From Luteimonas granuli (GTDB lineage Bacteria; Pseudomonadota; Gammaproteobacteria; Xanthomonadales; Xanthomonadaceae), in NCBI RefSeq assembly GCF_007795095.1, contig NZ_CP042218.1, positions 1,798,001-1,862,000 on the forward strand: a stretch of 64,000 nt of DNA, given 5' to 3'. Of this stretch, positions 27,929 to 39,546 are shown piece after piece. Every line of letters begins with the position of its first letter. Within the stretch, counting starts at the first letter, position 1. Under the pieces are notes generated by a model, which ran no database searches, was not told the origin of the DNA, and was given only the letters and a program-made list of their open reading frames with translations. A program made the position numbers and the translations under genes.

Positions 27929-28436
27929 ACATCCCCTGTCCGGCATCCAGCTGCACATCGAAGTGCGAGATGGACCCGCCGAGGCCGATCTTCCGCCGGT
28001 ACTGGACCTGCAGGGTGCCGCTGATGGCCTCCGTGCTGCCGGCGGGAATGGCGATCTCGGAGACCGCCTGCTCGGCCAGCAGCCGATGGCCGACCCAACG
28101 GACGTTCTCCCTGTTGAACGTCCGGACGAATTCGACCATCTCCGGGTCCCCGGCATGGTCGCCCAGCGGCAGGGGCTCTTCCGCGAACCCGGCGGGTGGC
28201 GCCAGCCGCAGCCGCGCCGCGGTCGCGCGCGGCAAGGTGATCTCGCAGATGCTCTGCTCCTTGTCCGGGTTGTTCACCGCAAGCACGATCCGCTCATCGG
28301 GGACGACGCTCGCAACCACCGCGGAAGGGCGCTTTCCGGAGTCGGGAACGACGAGTGCCAGCGCATCGCCCATGACCACGAAGCGCCAGGCGAAGTAGGC
28401 GAGCAGGGCAAGGAACAGGGCAGCGATGGTCTTCAA
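27870..28436 (-). CDS. hypothetical protein with N-terminal membrane anchor
   Basis: A 188-residue protein I do not recognise. It starts at TTG 28436 (MKTIAALFLALLAYFAWRFV) with GGAG upstream. The N-terminal hydrophobic helix could be an anchor or an uncleaved signal. The body has alternating beta-like segments (SAVVASVVPDERIVLAVNN; VSEIAIPAGSTEAISGTLQV), suggesting a periplasmic beta-rich domain, and the tail is Pro/Ala-rich. Its last 59 bases overlap the convergent CNNM gene. Coding support comes from the signal-like N-terminus, the ribosome binding site and the lack of a better frame here. Confidence 0.6.
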   Translation of the reverse strand: MKTIAALFLALLAYFAWRFVVMGDALALVVPDSGKRPSAVVASVVPDERIVLAVNNPDKEQSICEITLPRATAARLRLAPPAGFAEEPLPLGDHAGDPEMVEFVRTFNRENVRWVGHRLLAEQAVSEIAIPAGSTEAISGTLQVQYRRKIGLGGSISHFDVQLDAGQGMFTGGEPAPAPPAPARSASP

Positions 28437-28547
28437 GGGTTGGCTCCGTTCGCCTGGCGCAAAGCGCCGACAACCGACAATCGCGCAACGGCGCTTGACC
28501 CCGCCACCTGGGCAAGGATCATGCAGGCGACCGGAGGATGGCAACCC

Positions 28548-29507
28548 ATGACGCACCAGCCTCGTGGCCACGGGCACGAAGACGCGCACGGCCATGGCCG
28601 CCGCCACGGGCATGGCCATGACCACCACGACCACGCCCCCGCCGTCACCGCCGGCAACGAGCGCCGCCTGCGCTTCGTCTTCCTGCTGACCGCGGGCTAC
28701 GCGGTGGTCCAGGCCATCGGCGGCTGGTGGTCGGGTTCGCTGGCGCTGATCGCGGACTCGGGACACATGGTGTCCGATGCCGCGGCGCTGCTGCTGGCGC
28801 TGGTGGCGTACCGGATCGCGCGGCGGCCGGCGGATTCCACGCGCACCTACGGCTTCCACCGGGTGCGTGTGCTGGCGGCGCTGGCCAACGGCGCGGCGCT
28901 GCTGCTGCTGGTGGCCTGGATCGCATGGGAGGCCGTGGCGCGCTTCCGCCAGCCGGTGGAGGTCATGGCCGGGGCGATGCTGGTCGTGGCCGTGATCGGC
29001 ATGCTGGTCAACCTGTCCGGGGCATGGATCCTGTCGCGCGGGGATCGCGGCGACGGCAACCTGCGCGGCGCGCTGCTGCACGTCATCGGCGACCTGCTGG
29101 GCTCGGTCGGCGCGATCGCGGCGGCGGTAGGGATCATGCTCACCGGCTGGATGGTGCTCGACCCGGTCCTGTCGCTGCTGGTGGCGTTGCTGGTGGTGCG
29201 TTCGGCCTGGCGGCTGGTCTCGGAATCCCTGCGCGTGCTGCTGCAGGCGGTGCCGCAGGGCGTGGACGCGCGTGCGGCCGAGGAGGGGCTGGCGGCGCTG
29301 CCGGAGATCGCCGAGGCCGGGCACTTCCACGCCTGGACGCTGACCGACGAGTCCAGCGTGGCGACGGTGCACGTGAGCCCGGCGCCGGGCGTGGACCCGC
29401 TGCTGCTGCCGAAGCTGGTGTCGGGATGGCTGCACGACCGTTACGCGATCGACCACGTCACCGTGCAGGTGGACCCGCCGGGACAGCTGGACCGCGAACA
29501 CTGTTGA
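28548..29507 (+). CDS. cation diffusion facilitator (CDF) metal exporter
   Basis: A 319-residue CDF protein with six hydrophobic helices. Metal-site motifs are visible: HMVSD in helix 2 (ALIADSGHMVSDAAA) and HVIGD in helix 5 (ALLHVIGDLLGS), the H/D pairs typical of zinc exporters such as ZitB and CzcD. The first 30 residues are a histidine-rich tail (HGHGRRHGHGHDHHDHAP), common in zinc transporters. The ATG at 28548 is ten bases after GGAGG; an in-frame ATG at 28520 is less likely. It is divergent from the hypothetical gene at 27870-28436. Confidence 0.93.
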   Translation: MTHQPRGHGHEDAHGHGRRHGHGHDHHDHAPAVTAGNERRLRFVFLLTAGYAVVQAIGGWWSGSLALIADSGHMVSDAAALLLALVAYRIARRPADSTRTYGFHRVRVLAALANGAALLLLVAWIAWEAVARFRQPVEVMAGAMLVVAVIGMLVNLSGAWILSRGDRGDGNLRGALLHVIGDLLGSVGAIAAAVGIMLTGWMVLDPVLSLLVALLVVRSAWRLVSESLRVLLQAVPQGVDARAAEEGLAALPEIAEAGHFHAWTLTDESSVATVHVSPAPGVDPLLLPKLVSGWLHDRYAIDHVTVQVDPPGQLDREHC

Positions 29508-29531
29508 GCCGGCTGCGGCCGGCCCGGTGCT

Positions 29532-30218
29532 TCAGTGGCTCCCGGACAGGCCGCAGGTGGTGTCGCTGAGGATCGTCGACACGCGCGCGAACTCCTGCTG
29601 GAGCGGCGCCCTGGCGTCTCCGCGGGCGTAGCGCCAGGTGGATTCGATCTCGCGGCCGCGCTGGCGCCAGCCCTCGCAGGCCTCTTCGTCGGGGATGCGC
29701 TCGCAGCGGTCGTGCTGCCATTCGCAGGCGGCACCCGCGCCGAGCCCCGGGTCGCCGTCGATGCCGACGGTCCGCAGCGGCACGCAGCGCGGCTGCGGAT
29801 CGGAAGCCTCGTGGATGTAGCGGCCGTTGCCCGGCGTGTGGCAGCGGTAGATCGGGGGCGGCGGCAGGCGGTCGGCGGGTGCGAGCGCTGCCGGCGGCGG
29901 TGCCTGCAAGCGCTCGGCGGCCCCGGGCGCGGCCGCGGCGGGGGTCGGCGGCGCGATGTCCTGCACGGCCTGCGGCACGTAGGCCGGCATGGGCGGTGGC
30001 GGCTCGACCACGGTGCGTTCCTGCCGGCTGCCCGCGGGGCAGGGCACGTCGTTCTGCACCGTGAGCGCGCCGCTGGCGTCGGTGCAGCGGTAGATCACGA
30101 CCTGTGACGCCGCGCCTGCGGGTAGCACGGCGGCCGCAAGGGCGGCCAGGGTCACGGGGATGGCGAACAGCGCGGCGGGCGGTACTGTCCGTCCGGGCCG
30201 GCGTCTGGATCGGGGCAT
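29532..30218 (-). CDS. exported DUF4124-type protein
   Basis: A 228-residue exported protein. A signal peptide (LAALAAAVLPAGAAS) is followed by a short DUF4124-like unit, QVVIYRCTDASGALTVQNDV, with CPAGSRQE after it. Next comes a proline-rich linker and a second cysteine-containing region (IYRCHTPGNGRYIHEASD). Cysteines recur through the mature part, suggesting disulfides in the envelope. Function is unknown. It lies directly downstream of a paralogue, and the ATG at 30218 is seven bases after AGGA; the ATG at 30221 is an alternative. Confidence 0.75.
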   Translation of the reverse strand: MPRSRRRPGRTVPPAALFAIPVTLAALAAAVLPAGAASQVVIYRCTDASGALTVQNDVPCPAGSRQERTVVEPPPPMPAYVPQAVQDIAPPTPAAAAPGAAERLQAPPPAALAPADRLPPPPIYRCHTPGNGRYIHEASDPQPRCVPLRTVGIDGDPGLGAGAACEWQHDRCERIPDEEACEGWRQRGREIESTWRYARGDARAPLQQEFARVSTILSDTTCGLSGSH

Positions 30219-31066
30219 CATGGGGTCCTGCAATCGCTGTCGATGCGGGCGTTGAGCCCGCGTTCCTCGATGCGCAGGGTATCGCGCTCGCTCTGCTGGG
30301 CGTTGAAGAAGCGCCGGCGGATGTCCTCGCGGCGGTCGCGCAGACGGGCGCAGGCTTCGGCCTGTGGCAGTGCGTGGCAACGGTCGGCTTCCCAGGTGCC
30401 GGCTTCGGTGCCGAACCAGCCACTCCCGCGATGCGGCGGACGCGGACGCGGGCCGGTGGCGGTGTCGGGATCCGGGCGGGGCGGGTCGGGCGGAATGCTG
30501 ATGCGGCTCACCGGCGGCGCGCTCAGGCCGTCGCCGGCGCGGGTGGAAGTCCCGCGGGCGCCGATGTCTCCGCGGCCGCTTCCCCCGGGAGGTTCCGGCC
30601 GGCCGGGGTGCCGGCCGCCGTCGGCATGCCCGGGCCGGCCGTGGTGCCAGCCGCCGCCGACCGGCCAGCCACTGGTCCACAGCGTGACCCGGCGCAGTTC
30701 GCCTTCGCCGCTGTCGCTTTCGTAGACGCTGCCGTCGGGGCGCACGCATTCGTACAGCGGCTGCGGGGACGGGGCCACAGGGCGATTCGACGCCGGCGGC
30801 GTCGCGGGCAGGATCATCGGGCGCTCCGATGGCCCCGGCTCGGGCCCGGGCGGGGCGTCGACCGGGCGCGCCATGCTGCGCACCTCTTGCTTGGTGCCCT
30901 TGGGACAGGGCTGGTTGCCGATGACGACCTCACCGTCCGTCCCGGTACAGCGGTAGATGGTGACGTCGCCGGCGTCCTGCGCCGGCGCGGCCACCGCCCA
31001 TGCCAGCAAGGCGATCAGGCAGGCCGCGGCAGGCGCGGAGGCGAGGCGTGCCGATGGAGCGCTCAT
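30218..31066 (-). CDS. exported DUF4124-type protein, paralogue of its downstream neighbour
   Basis: A 282-residue exported protein with a signal peptide (AAACLIALLAWAVAAPAQ) and a DUF4124-like unit, DVTIYRCTGTDGEVVIGNQ then PCPKGTKQEVRSM. A second Cys-containing unit (YECVRPDGSVYESDSGEGE) and a Gly/Pro/Arg-rich low-complexity middle follow, then a C-terminal region (DRCHALPQAEACARLRDRRE). The layout matches the next gene, so the pair probably arose by duplication. Start ATG 31066; an in-frame ATG at 31093 is possible. Function unknown. Confidence 0.75.
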   Translation of the reverse strand: MSAPSARLASAPAAACLIALLAWAVAAPAQDAGDVTIYRCTGTDGEVVIGNQPCPKGTKQEVRSMARPVDAPPGPEPGPSERPMILPATPPASNRPVAPSPQPLYECVRPDGSVYESDSGEGELRRVTLWTSGWPVGGGWHHGRPGHADGGRHPGRPEPPGGSGRGDIGARGTSTRAGDGLSAPPVSRISIPPDPPRPDPDTATGPRPRPPHRGSGWFGTEAGTWEADRCHALPQAEACARLRDRREDIRRRFFNAQQSERDTLRIEERGLNARIDSDCRTP

Positions 31067-31136
31067 GGCCGCATCTTGCTCCGGCGATGGCATTGCCGGA
31101 AGCGAAGGCGCCGCGACCCTCGGTGGCGATTCAGCT

Positions 31137-31703
31137 TCAGTCGCGAAGTGCCGCCCCGCTGCGGGCGTCCCGGATCGGCGTCGGCCGCTCCAGTCCGCCG
31201 GTCGCACCGGGCAGCACGCAGTCGACGGCTTCGCGCACCCCGGCCGCGAGCCCGGTTTCGCTGCGGGCGGGCGGATCGCCGGCGAGGTTGGCGCTGGTGG
31301 AGACCAGCGGGCCGCCGAACATGCGGCACAGCGCCGCGACCAGCGGGTGGGCGCTGACCCGGATGGCGACGCCGTCGTGGTCGCCGGTGATCCAGCGCGG
31401 TACCCGCGCGGTCGCCGGCAGCACCCAGGTGTTGGCACCGGGCCAGGAGGCGAGAACGGCGTCGCGGCGCTCGGGCGGCAACGCGCCCCAGTCGACCAGG
31501 CCGTCGAGCTGGGCCGGGTCGGCGGCGACCAGCAGCAGGCCCTTGGAGACGTCGCGGCGCTTGATCGCGAGCAGGCGCATGACCGCGGCCTCGTCGAAGG
31601 GATCGCAGCCCAGACCCCACACGGCCTCGGTGGGACAGGCGACCACGCCGCCCCGGCGTAGCGCGGACACGGCGGCTTCAAGCTGCGGGGTGCGGGGCGT
31701 CAT
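31137..31703 (-). CDS. tsaC: L-threonylcarbamoyladenylate synthase (TsaC/Sua5/YrdC type)
   Basis: A 188-residue single-domain YrdC protein, the short TsaC form. GGVVACPTEAVWGLGCDPFD and IKRRDVSKGLLLVAAD form the ATP/threonine-binding cleft, with GPLVSTSANLAG later. It makes threonylcarbamoyl-AMP from threonine, bicarbonate and ATP, the first step to the t6A modification at tRNA position 37. The ATG at 31703 gives the standard length. It lies 47 bases after the effector-like gene on the same strand. Confidence 0.93.
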   Translation of the reverse strand: MTPRTPQLEAAVSALRRGGVVACPTEAVWGLGCDPFDEAAVMRLLAIKRRDVSKGLLLVAADPAQLDGLVDWGALPPERRDAVLASWPGANTWVLPATARVPRWITGDHDGVAIRVSAHPLVAALCRMFGGPLVSTSANLAGDPPARSETGLAAGVREAVDCVLPGATGGLERPTPIRDARSGAALRD

Positions 31704-31749
31704 TGGTCGGGAGCGGCGAAGGTCGGGAACGGGCGGGTGCGCTGCGAGC

Positions 31750-32994
31750 TTACCCCTGCAGCGTCGGGCGCGGCGTGTCCCGGCCTGGAAGGTGCGTGTG
31801 CTCTGGCGGTCCATGCCGGTGCCCGGATTCACGCTCGCGGGCGGCCGGGACATTCAACCCGTCCACGCGACGGTCGGATTCTCCGGTCGGGCCCAGCCCG
31901 ACGTCGGAGAGTGAAACCCACGCTCGCCGCTGTGCCGGATCGTCCAGCCTGCCCTCGATGGCGAACAGGTGTCCGGTGCGGCCCATCACCACGTGGTCGA
32001 CACGCCGGAGCGCGGGACCTGTTGCCGCGGGATCGGCGGCATCGGTGCCGCCAGCGGCGCCCTTGCAGCGGGCCAGCAGGCAGCGGCTGATGCGCTCGCC
32101 GGTCTCTTCGCAGGACGTGCCACTGCCCTCGTTGAGCGCACGGACGCCCGCTCGTATGCGCGCGTACATCGCATGGTCGGGATGGGCCGGGTCGCGGGGG
32201 CCACGGAGCAGGGCGCGCGTTTCCCGGTCGGCCACGCCGGTGACATCGAGCCCGTTCCAGAGCTGGAAATTCTCGACCGCCTGCCGCGTGTTGCGTCCGA
32301 AGATTCCATCGACGGCCAGCGGACGCCCCCGACCGTCGCGGATGCCGAGCCTGTCCAGCTCCCGCTGCAACGCCACGACATCTCCGCCGCGCACACCTTG
32401 GCGCAGGTCGGCGGCGGCAGGGGCTGGTTCGATTCGCGCCCTCGATTTCTCGATCAGCGCCGGGACGGACCGCTCCCATGCCCTTGCGTAGCGCTCACAG
32501 TCTTCCGCCGCCCTGATCGTCCAGGCCTGTCCCGTGATGCCGTTGACCACCCGCCGCGCGTTGTAGGCGTCTCGCGTTCCGTCGTTGATGTACCGGTCCA
32601 GCCGCCTGCCCGTGAACAGGCCGTCACGCATGCCGATGACGAGGATCCTGGCCGCCAGCTCCGGCTCCCGTGCCCGCGCGGGATTGTCGACCAGCGTGCC
32701 GTCCAGACCGAAGAGGTCGTCGAACTTCCGGTAGTTGTAGTCGTGGGTCAGGTGGACGTAGCCGCGGCCGTAGAACGCTTCGCCACCGCTGTAGCCGAGC
32801 TTCCTGGCCTGGCTTCTTCCGAAATCCTCCTCGGGCGCGGAGAAGTCCCGGGTTTCGTGCTGCGCCGTTGCCAGCAGGTAGGCGATCTGGCGGTGGTCGT
32901 CGACGCCGTGTCGCAGCGCCGTGTCGACGATCAGCTGTATCGAAGCGTCGCGATCGATTCCGAACCCGCCGGTACTCCTGCCGTGTCCATCCAT
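31750..32994 (-). CDS. putative T4SS antibacterial effector: GH19 lysozyme, peptidoglycan-binding and XVIPCD-like domains
   Basis: A 414-residue protein with three recognisable parts. Residues about 10-165 resemble a GH19-type lysozyme: the expected catalytic Glu in LATAQHETRD (Glu47) and YGRGYVHLTHDYNYRKF. A peptidoglycan-binding domain follows (about 210-275, LQRELDRLGI... VDGIFGRNTRQAVENFQ). The C-terminal region holds RRVDHVVMGRTGHLFAIEG then DDPAQRRAWVSL, which matches the pattern of XVIPCD, the domain that sends Xanthomonas-type T4SS effectors to VirD4. The same domain order is known for the Xanthomonas citri effector XAC2609. These effectors kill neighbouring bacteria by cutting their cell wall. 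No signal peptide is present, as expected. No immunity lipoprotein gene is visible on either side, and no T4SS genes are in the window. The start ATG 32994 has GGGAGG seven bases upstream. Confidence 0.82.
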   Translation of the reverse strand: MDGHGRSTGGFGIDRDASIQLIVDTALRHGVDDHRQIAYLLATAQHETRDFSAPEEDFGRSQARKLGYSGGEAFYGRGYVHLTHDYNYRKFDDLFGLDGTLVDNPARAREPELAARILVIGMRDGLFTGRRLDRYINDGTRDAYNARRVVNGITGQAWTIRAAEDCERYARAWERSVPALIEKSRARIEPAPAAADLRQGVRGGDVVALQRELDRLGIRDGRGRPLAVDGIFGRNTRQAVENFQLWNGLDVTGVADRETRALLRGPRDPAHPDHAMYARIRAGVRALNEGSGTSCEETGERISRCLLARCKGAAGGTDAADPAATGPALRRVDHVVMGRTGHLFAIEGRLDDPAQRRAWVSLSDVGLGPTGESDRRVDGLNVPAARERESGHRHGPPEHTHLPGRDTPRPTLQG

Positions 32995-33269
32995 CACGCC
33001 ACCTCCCTGTGGGTCCGCTGCCCGGCATCACCGACGATGCGGAGCGCGCGATCGACCCGCCGTTCCGTGGCGGTCACCGGTCCCGTTCCCCCCGAAGTGA
33101 TAGCACGGCGGGCCCGCGCCCGCCTGAGGGAGCATGACGGGGCGCTGTCGGATCCTTCCGGATTGCCGCCCGCGTGGGTGGGACGAAGGACGGTCAGGGC
33201 GTCCCGACCCGGACCCGGACGCTGCCGAACCGCATGCGGTCCCGCAGGCGTGCCGATGTCCCCGGAGGC

Positions 33270-35789
<2,520 letters not shown>

Positions 35790-35947
35790 GCGGCTGGGGA
35801 TTCCGGGGACGGCGGGCGCCGCGCCTTGAGGGTGGGAGGTGTGTGCAGACGGTAACGCCCGGGACGGAGCCCCGGGCGCGCAGCGGACGCTCTTTATAGT
35901 GGAATCACGGCCGCAATGGGACTGTCAAGCAGCGGCCGGGGCGAGGC

Positions 35948-36421
35948 TCAGTGCACGGTTTCGGGCTCGTCCACGAACATCTGCGTTTCCATCCAGGCGT
36001 AGGCGGCCTCGGCCCCGGGCTGGTTGAACAGCACCATCAGCACCACCCACTTGAGGTCATCGAGATCGAGCTCGTCCTGGTCCAGGGCCATGGCGCGGTC
36101 GACCACCAGTTCACGGCGGTCGGCGTCGATCACGCCATGCTGTTCGAGGAACAGCAGGAAGCCTCGGCATTCCACGTCCAGCTTGGCCTCTTCGCGCGGG
36201 GAGAACAGGCGGGTGGGACCGTTGGCGCGCGGTACGGCGGCCGCCGGCGGCTGCGCCGCCAGTGCGTCAAGCCAGTCGAAGGCCTTGCTGGTTTCCGCGG
36301 GGCTGAATCCGGCCTGGAGCAGGCCGCTCTGGAGGGAGTCGCGATCGCGGACGAGGTCCGCGTCTTCGGTGAAGTAGTGTTCGAACAGATAGAGCAGAAC
36401 GTCGAGGATGCTCTCTTTCAT
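35948..36421 (-). CDS. smg: Smg family protein (DUF494)
   Basis: A 157-residue acidic protein beginning [17 protein letters not shown], the standard start of the Smg/DUF494 family, which is found almost always next to dprA and topA in gammaproteobacteria, as here. The later segment [21 protein letters not shown] is also typical. Its molecular role is unknown. The gene lies 26 bases downstream of dprA on the same strand. Confidence 0.93.
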   Translation of the reverse strand: MKESILDVLLYLFEHYFTEDADLVRDRDSLQSGLLQAGFSPAETSKAFDWLDALAAQPPAAAVPRANGPTRLFSPREEAKLDVECRGFLLFLEQHGVIDADRRELVVDRAMALDQDELDLDDLKWVVLMVLFNQPGAEAAYAWMETQMFVDEPETVH

Positions 36422-36448
36422 TTCCCCCGGCCTGCGCCCGGAGGCGCG

Positions 36449-37603
36449 TTACTGAGACTTTCGGGAATACCGGCCATGCTCGACCGCGACACGACCCTCC
36501 AGCTCCATGAGCGGCAGCATGCTGCCTAGCTCCGCGGCCGTCAATCCGGTGCGCGAGACCAGTTCATCCATACTGGTTGGGTCGTGGCCCAGTGCCTGCC
36601 ACAAGCGCTGGTGGCAGGGGCTGGCGGTCGGGCCGTCATCGCCGGCCATCGCGGAGGTGTCCCCGGTACACGTCATGGGGGCGGCCAGCCGTCCGCGCAA
36701 GCGGTGCGCCAGCGCGGCCGCCAGCGGGGCCAGGCCATCGAGCACTTCGCGCGGGGTTTCCACCAGCGCCGCGCCGTCGCGGATCAGGCGGTGGCAGCCG
36801 CGCGCCTTGGGGTTGTGGATCGAGCCCGGGATGGCGAACACCTCGCGACCCGACTCGGCGGCGAGCCTCGCGGTGATGGCGGCCCCCGAGCGCAGCGCGG
36901 CCTCGACCACCAGCACCCCCAGCGACAGTCCGGCGAGGATCCGGTTGCGGCTGGGGAAGGCGCCGCGACCGTACTCCGCGCCCGGCGGCAGCTCGCTGAC
37001 CACCGCGCCGGTCGCGGCGATGCACGCATGGAGGCCGGTGTTGCGCCGGGGATAGGGGCGGTCGATGGCGGTTCCGAGGACGGCCACCGTGCGCCCCTCC
37101 GGTGCCGCCAGCGCGCCCTCGTGGGCGGCGGTGTCGACGCCCGCCGCCATTCCGCTGACCACCACCAGGCCCGAGTCCGCCAGCGCACGGGCGAAGGCCC
37201 GGGCGTTGCCGATGCCCCCGGCGCTGGCGGCCCGGCTGCCGATCACCCCCACCGACGGGTGCCAGAGCAGGTCGACGTCTCCGGCCACCCACAGCGCCAG
37301 CGGCGGGCTGTCGATCTCGCGCAGCAGGGCGGGATAGTCGGGCTCGTGCCAGCCGACGACCCGACGCCCGGGCGCGGCATCGAGCCAGCCCGCCCAGGCG
37401 GTGACGACGTCCGCGCCGCTGCCGCTGCGCAGGCCGAGGCTGCCCTGCTGGGCGGTGTCGAGTCCGGCCGCGCGCCAGGCCGCTCGCCCGGCGGCCAGCG
37501 CCGCACTGGCGCTGCCCTGTGTCTCGAGCAGCCGACGGCGCGGCGCACGACGGCCGGCGGCGGCGATCAGGCGCAGCAGCGCCAGGGTCTCTTCTCGGTC
37601 CAT
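36449..37603 (-). CDS. dprA: DNA-processing protein DprA
   Basis: A 384-residue DprA/Smf protein that loads RecA on incoming single-stranded DNA during natural transformation. The Rossmann-like core shows VGVIGSRAAS, VVSGMAAGVDTAAHEGAL and ELPPGAEYGRGAFPSRNRI. A C-terminal winged-helix (DML1-like) domain follows (PTSMDELVSRTGLTAAELGS). Its presence suggests competence for DNA uptake, though no other competence gene is in the window. It sits between the LysM gene and smg. Confidence 0.96.
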   Translation of the reverse strand: MDREETLALLRLIAAAGRRAPRRRLLETQGSASAALAAGRAAWRAAGLDTAQQGSLGLRSGSGADVVTAWAGWLDAAPGRRVVGWHEPDYPALLREIDSPPLALWVAGDVDLLWHPSVGVIGSRAASAGGIGNARAFARALADSGLVVVSGMAAGVDTAAHEGALAAPEGRTVAVLGTAIDRPYPRRNTGLHACIAATGAVVSELPPGAEYGRGAFPSRNRILAGLSLGVLVVEAALRSGAAITARLAAESGREVFAIPGSIHNPKARGCHRLIRDGAALVETPREVLDGLAPLAAALAHRLRGRLAAPMTCTGDTSAMAGDDGPTASPCHQRLWQALGHDPTSMDELVSRTGLTAAELGSMLPLMELEGRVAVEHGRYSRKSQ

Positions 37604-37679
37604 CGGCCCAGCCTGGGCCGGAGACGGCGACGGCGCCCTCGGGCGCCGTCGCGTGCATCGGTCGGAGAAGGCCGCGGCC

Positions 37680-38852
37680 TCAGTAGGGCGCGTCCGGATG
37701 CTTGAGATGATAGCCCGCGCGGGTCGGTTTGATGCCGTTCATGACCAGACCGTAGCTGACGCGGTCGAAGGTGCGGAACACCATCACGTGGCCGGCGAAC
37801 TCGTCGGGCAGGCGCACCTTGTCCCCGAAGGCCACGGTATCCGCGTCGCGGTCCAGCCCCTTCTCGACGCGGTCGACGACGTTGCTGCCCTCGCGCCAGA
37901 TCGAGAACACGGTGCCGTTGTCCACGCCCTCGCGGGCACCGACCGACAGCGCGACCACGTCGCGCGGGCCGCCGGAAGTCAGCATGTCGGTCACCGCGAG
38001 CACGCGCGCCTTGCCGTAGTCGGTCTGGACCTTCGGCGGGTGCGGGAAGAACTGCAGGTCGTAGGGCCGGGCGTCCACCGGCACCACGCGGTCGCCGACG
38101 CGGACCTCGCGGCCCTCCTCGTCCAGCAGCAGGGTACTGGCGCCGATGCCGCCCGCCTCGCCGCGGGTCAGGGTGCCGGCGGTCACCCGCATCAGTTCGT
38201 GGCCCAGCACTTCCTGGCCCTTGTCGGGCATCACCACGTTGGCCCAGTACCGGCCGAAATCCACGCTGTAGCGACCGCTGCTGTCGAATTCGTCGGTGCC
38301 GAAGGTGTCGCAGCACATGCCGGCGCGCAGCAGGTGGGTATAGCGCACGGTCGGGCGCAGCACGGCATAGCGCGTGCCGGGCGTCGCATCGCCCAGGCCG
38401 CGCACGTAGGCCACCTGGCCGCGGCTGGCCCGCAGGCGGTCGTCCTCGAGGCCGACCACATGGGGCAGGTGGTCGAAGGAATCGACCACGCGCAGGTCCT
38501 TGAGGAAGGGTTCGATCTCGGACAGCGGCACGGCGTCGATCGGCGCCGCCTCGGTCCGCGGTCCCGGCGTGACGGCGACGCGGTCGAGGTAGGCCAGGCT
38601 GATCACGTCGCCCGGGTAGATCAGGTGCGGATTGGCGATCTGCGGGTTGGCCTGCCAGATCTCCGGCCACAGCCAGGGTTTCTGCAGGAACCGGCCCGCG
38701 ATGTCCCACAGCGTGTCGCCGCGCACGACGACATAGGTGTCGGGATGGTCACCGCGCAGCCCCTGGGCCGCCGCGAAGGTCGCCACCGTCAGCATCGCTA
38801 CCGCGGTGCCCGTGCGTAGCGCGTTAGAAAGGCGCTGAAGCTTGCCGGCCAT
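37680..38852 (-). CDS. exported LysM-domain protein
   Basis: A 390-residue exported protein. The N-terminal hydrophobic stretch AVAMLTVATFAAAQ is a likely signal peptide. A LysM domain follows directly (about residues 38-90, TYVVVRGDTLWDIAGRFLQ through NPHLIYPGDVISL), so it should bind peptidoglycan. The remaining 300 residues, including DFGRYWANVVMPDKGQEVLG, have no domain I recognise. It is conserved between dprA and def in this family. GGGGAG eight bases before the ATG supports the start, and it is divergent from def. Confidence 0.9.
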   Translation of the reverse strand: MAGKLQRLSNALRTGTAVAMLTVATFAAAQGLRGDHPDTYVVVRGDTLWDIAGRFLQKPWLWPEIWQANPQIANPHLIYPGDVISLAYLDRVAVTPGPRTEAAPIDAVPLSEIEPFLKDLRVVDSFDHLPHVVGLEDDRLRASRGQVAYVRGLGDATPGTRYAVLRPTVRYTHLLRAGMCCDTFGTDEFDSSGRYSVDFGRYWANVVMPDKGQEVLGHELMRVTAGTLTRGEAGGIGASTLLLDEEGREVRVGDRVVPVDARPYDLQFFPHPPKVQTDYGKARVLAVTDMLTSGGPRDVVALSVGAREGVDNGTVFSIWREGSNVVDRVEKGLDRDADTVAFGDKVRLPDEFAGHVMVFRTFDRVSYGLVMNGIKPTRAGYHLKHPDAPY

Positions 38853-38993
38853 CTACCTGCTCCCCTTGGAGATTTCCCCGTGTAGCGGCCGCACTATGCC
38901 TACAGGAATGGACCCGGCGCAAGCCTGCCGGCGCTACAATCCCCTGCCGTCCCGCATGGTTGTGACGGCCGACTCCTTTCCCTGTCCGCCCGC

Positions 38994-39506
38994 ATGTCCC
39001 TGATCACCATCCTCGAGCACCCACACCCGAACCTGCGCAAGGTCGCCGCCGAGCGCGAGGCCGCCGGCATCGCCGATCCCGCCTTCCAGCGCCTGCTCGA
39101 CGACATGTTCGAGACCATGTACGAGGCACCGGGCATCGGCCTGGCGGCCACCCAGGTCGACGTGCACGAGCGCTTCATGGTCATCGACGTGACCGAGACC
39201 CGGGACCAGCCGCTGGTGTTCATCAACCCGGTGATCCGCGAGCGCTCGGTCGACCTGCGCGTGCACCAGGAGGGCTGCCTGTCGATCCCGGGCATCTTCG
39301 CCGACGTCACCCGTGCCGACGGCATCGAGGTCGAAGCCCTGGACCGCCATGGCAAGCCCTTCACGCTGGCGGTCGACGGTCTGCTGGCCACCTGCATCCA
39401 GCACGAGGTCGACCATCTGGATGGCAGGCTGTTCATCGACCATCTCTCGCCGCTCAAGCGCGAGCGGGCGATGAAGAAGTACGAAAAGATGAGGCGGCAT
39501 GACTGA
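38994..39506 (+). CDS. def: peptide deformylase
   Basis: A 170-residue metalloenzyme that removes the formyl group from nascent N-termini. All three motifs are present: [16 protein letters not shown] with metal ligand Cys95, and QHEVDHLDG with His137, His141 and catalytic Glu138. It starts the def-fmt-rsmB operon; fmt carries out the matching formylation. The 141-base gap to the divergent LysM gene should hold both promoters. Confidence 0.98.
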   Translation: MSLITILEHPHPNLRKVAAEREAAGIADPAFQRLLDDMFETMYEAPGIGLAATQVDVHERFMVIDVTETRDQPLVFINPVIRERSVDLRVHQEGCLSIPGIFADVTRADGIEVEALDRHGKPFTLAVDGLLATCIQHEVDHLDGRLFIDHLSPLKRERAMKKYEKMRRHD

Positions 39507-39546
39507 CCGCCGTCGGGGCGGGGCGAGCCGCGCCGGGAGCGACGCG

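Noticed and set aside
25205-28156. 983-codon minus-strand frame opposite the CNNM genes
   Set aside because: Composition is His/Gln/Arg/Gly-rich antisense; the plus strand has two full CNNM domain sets.
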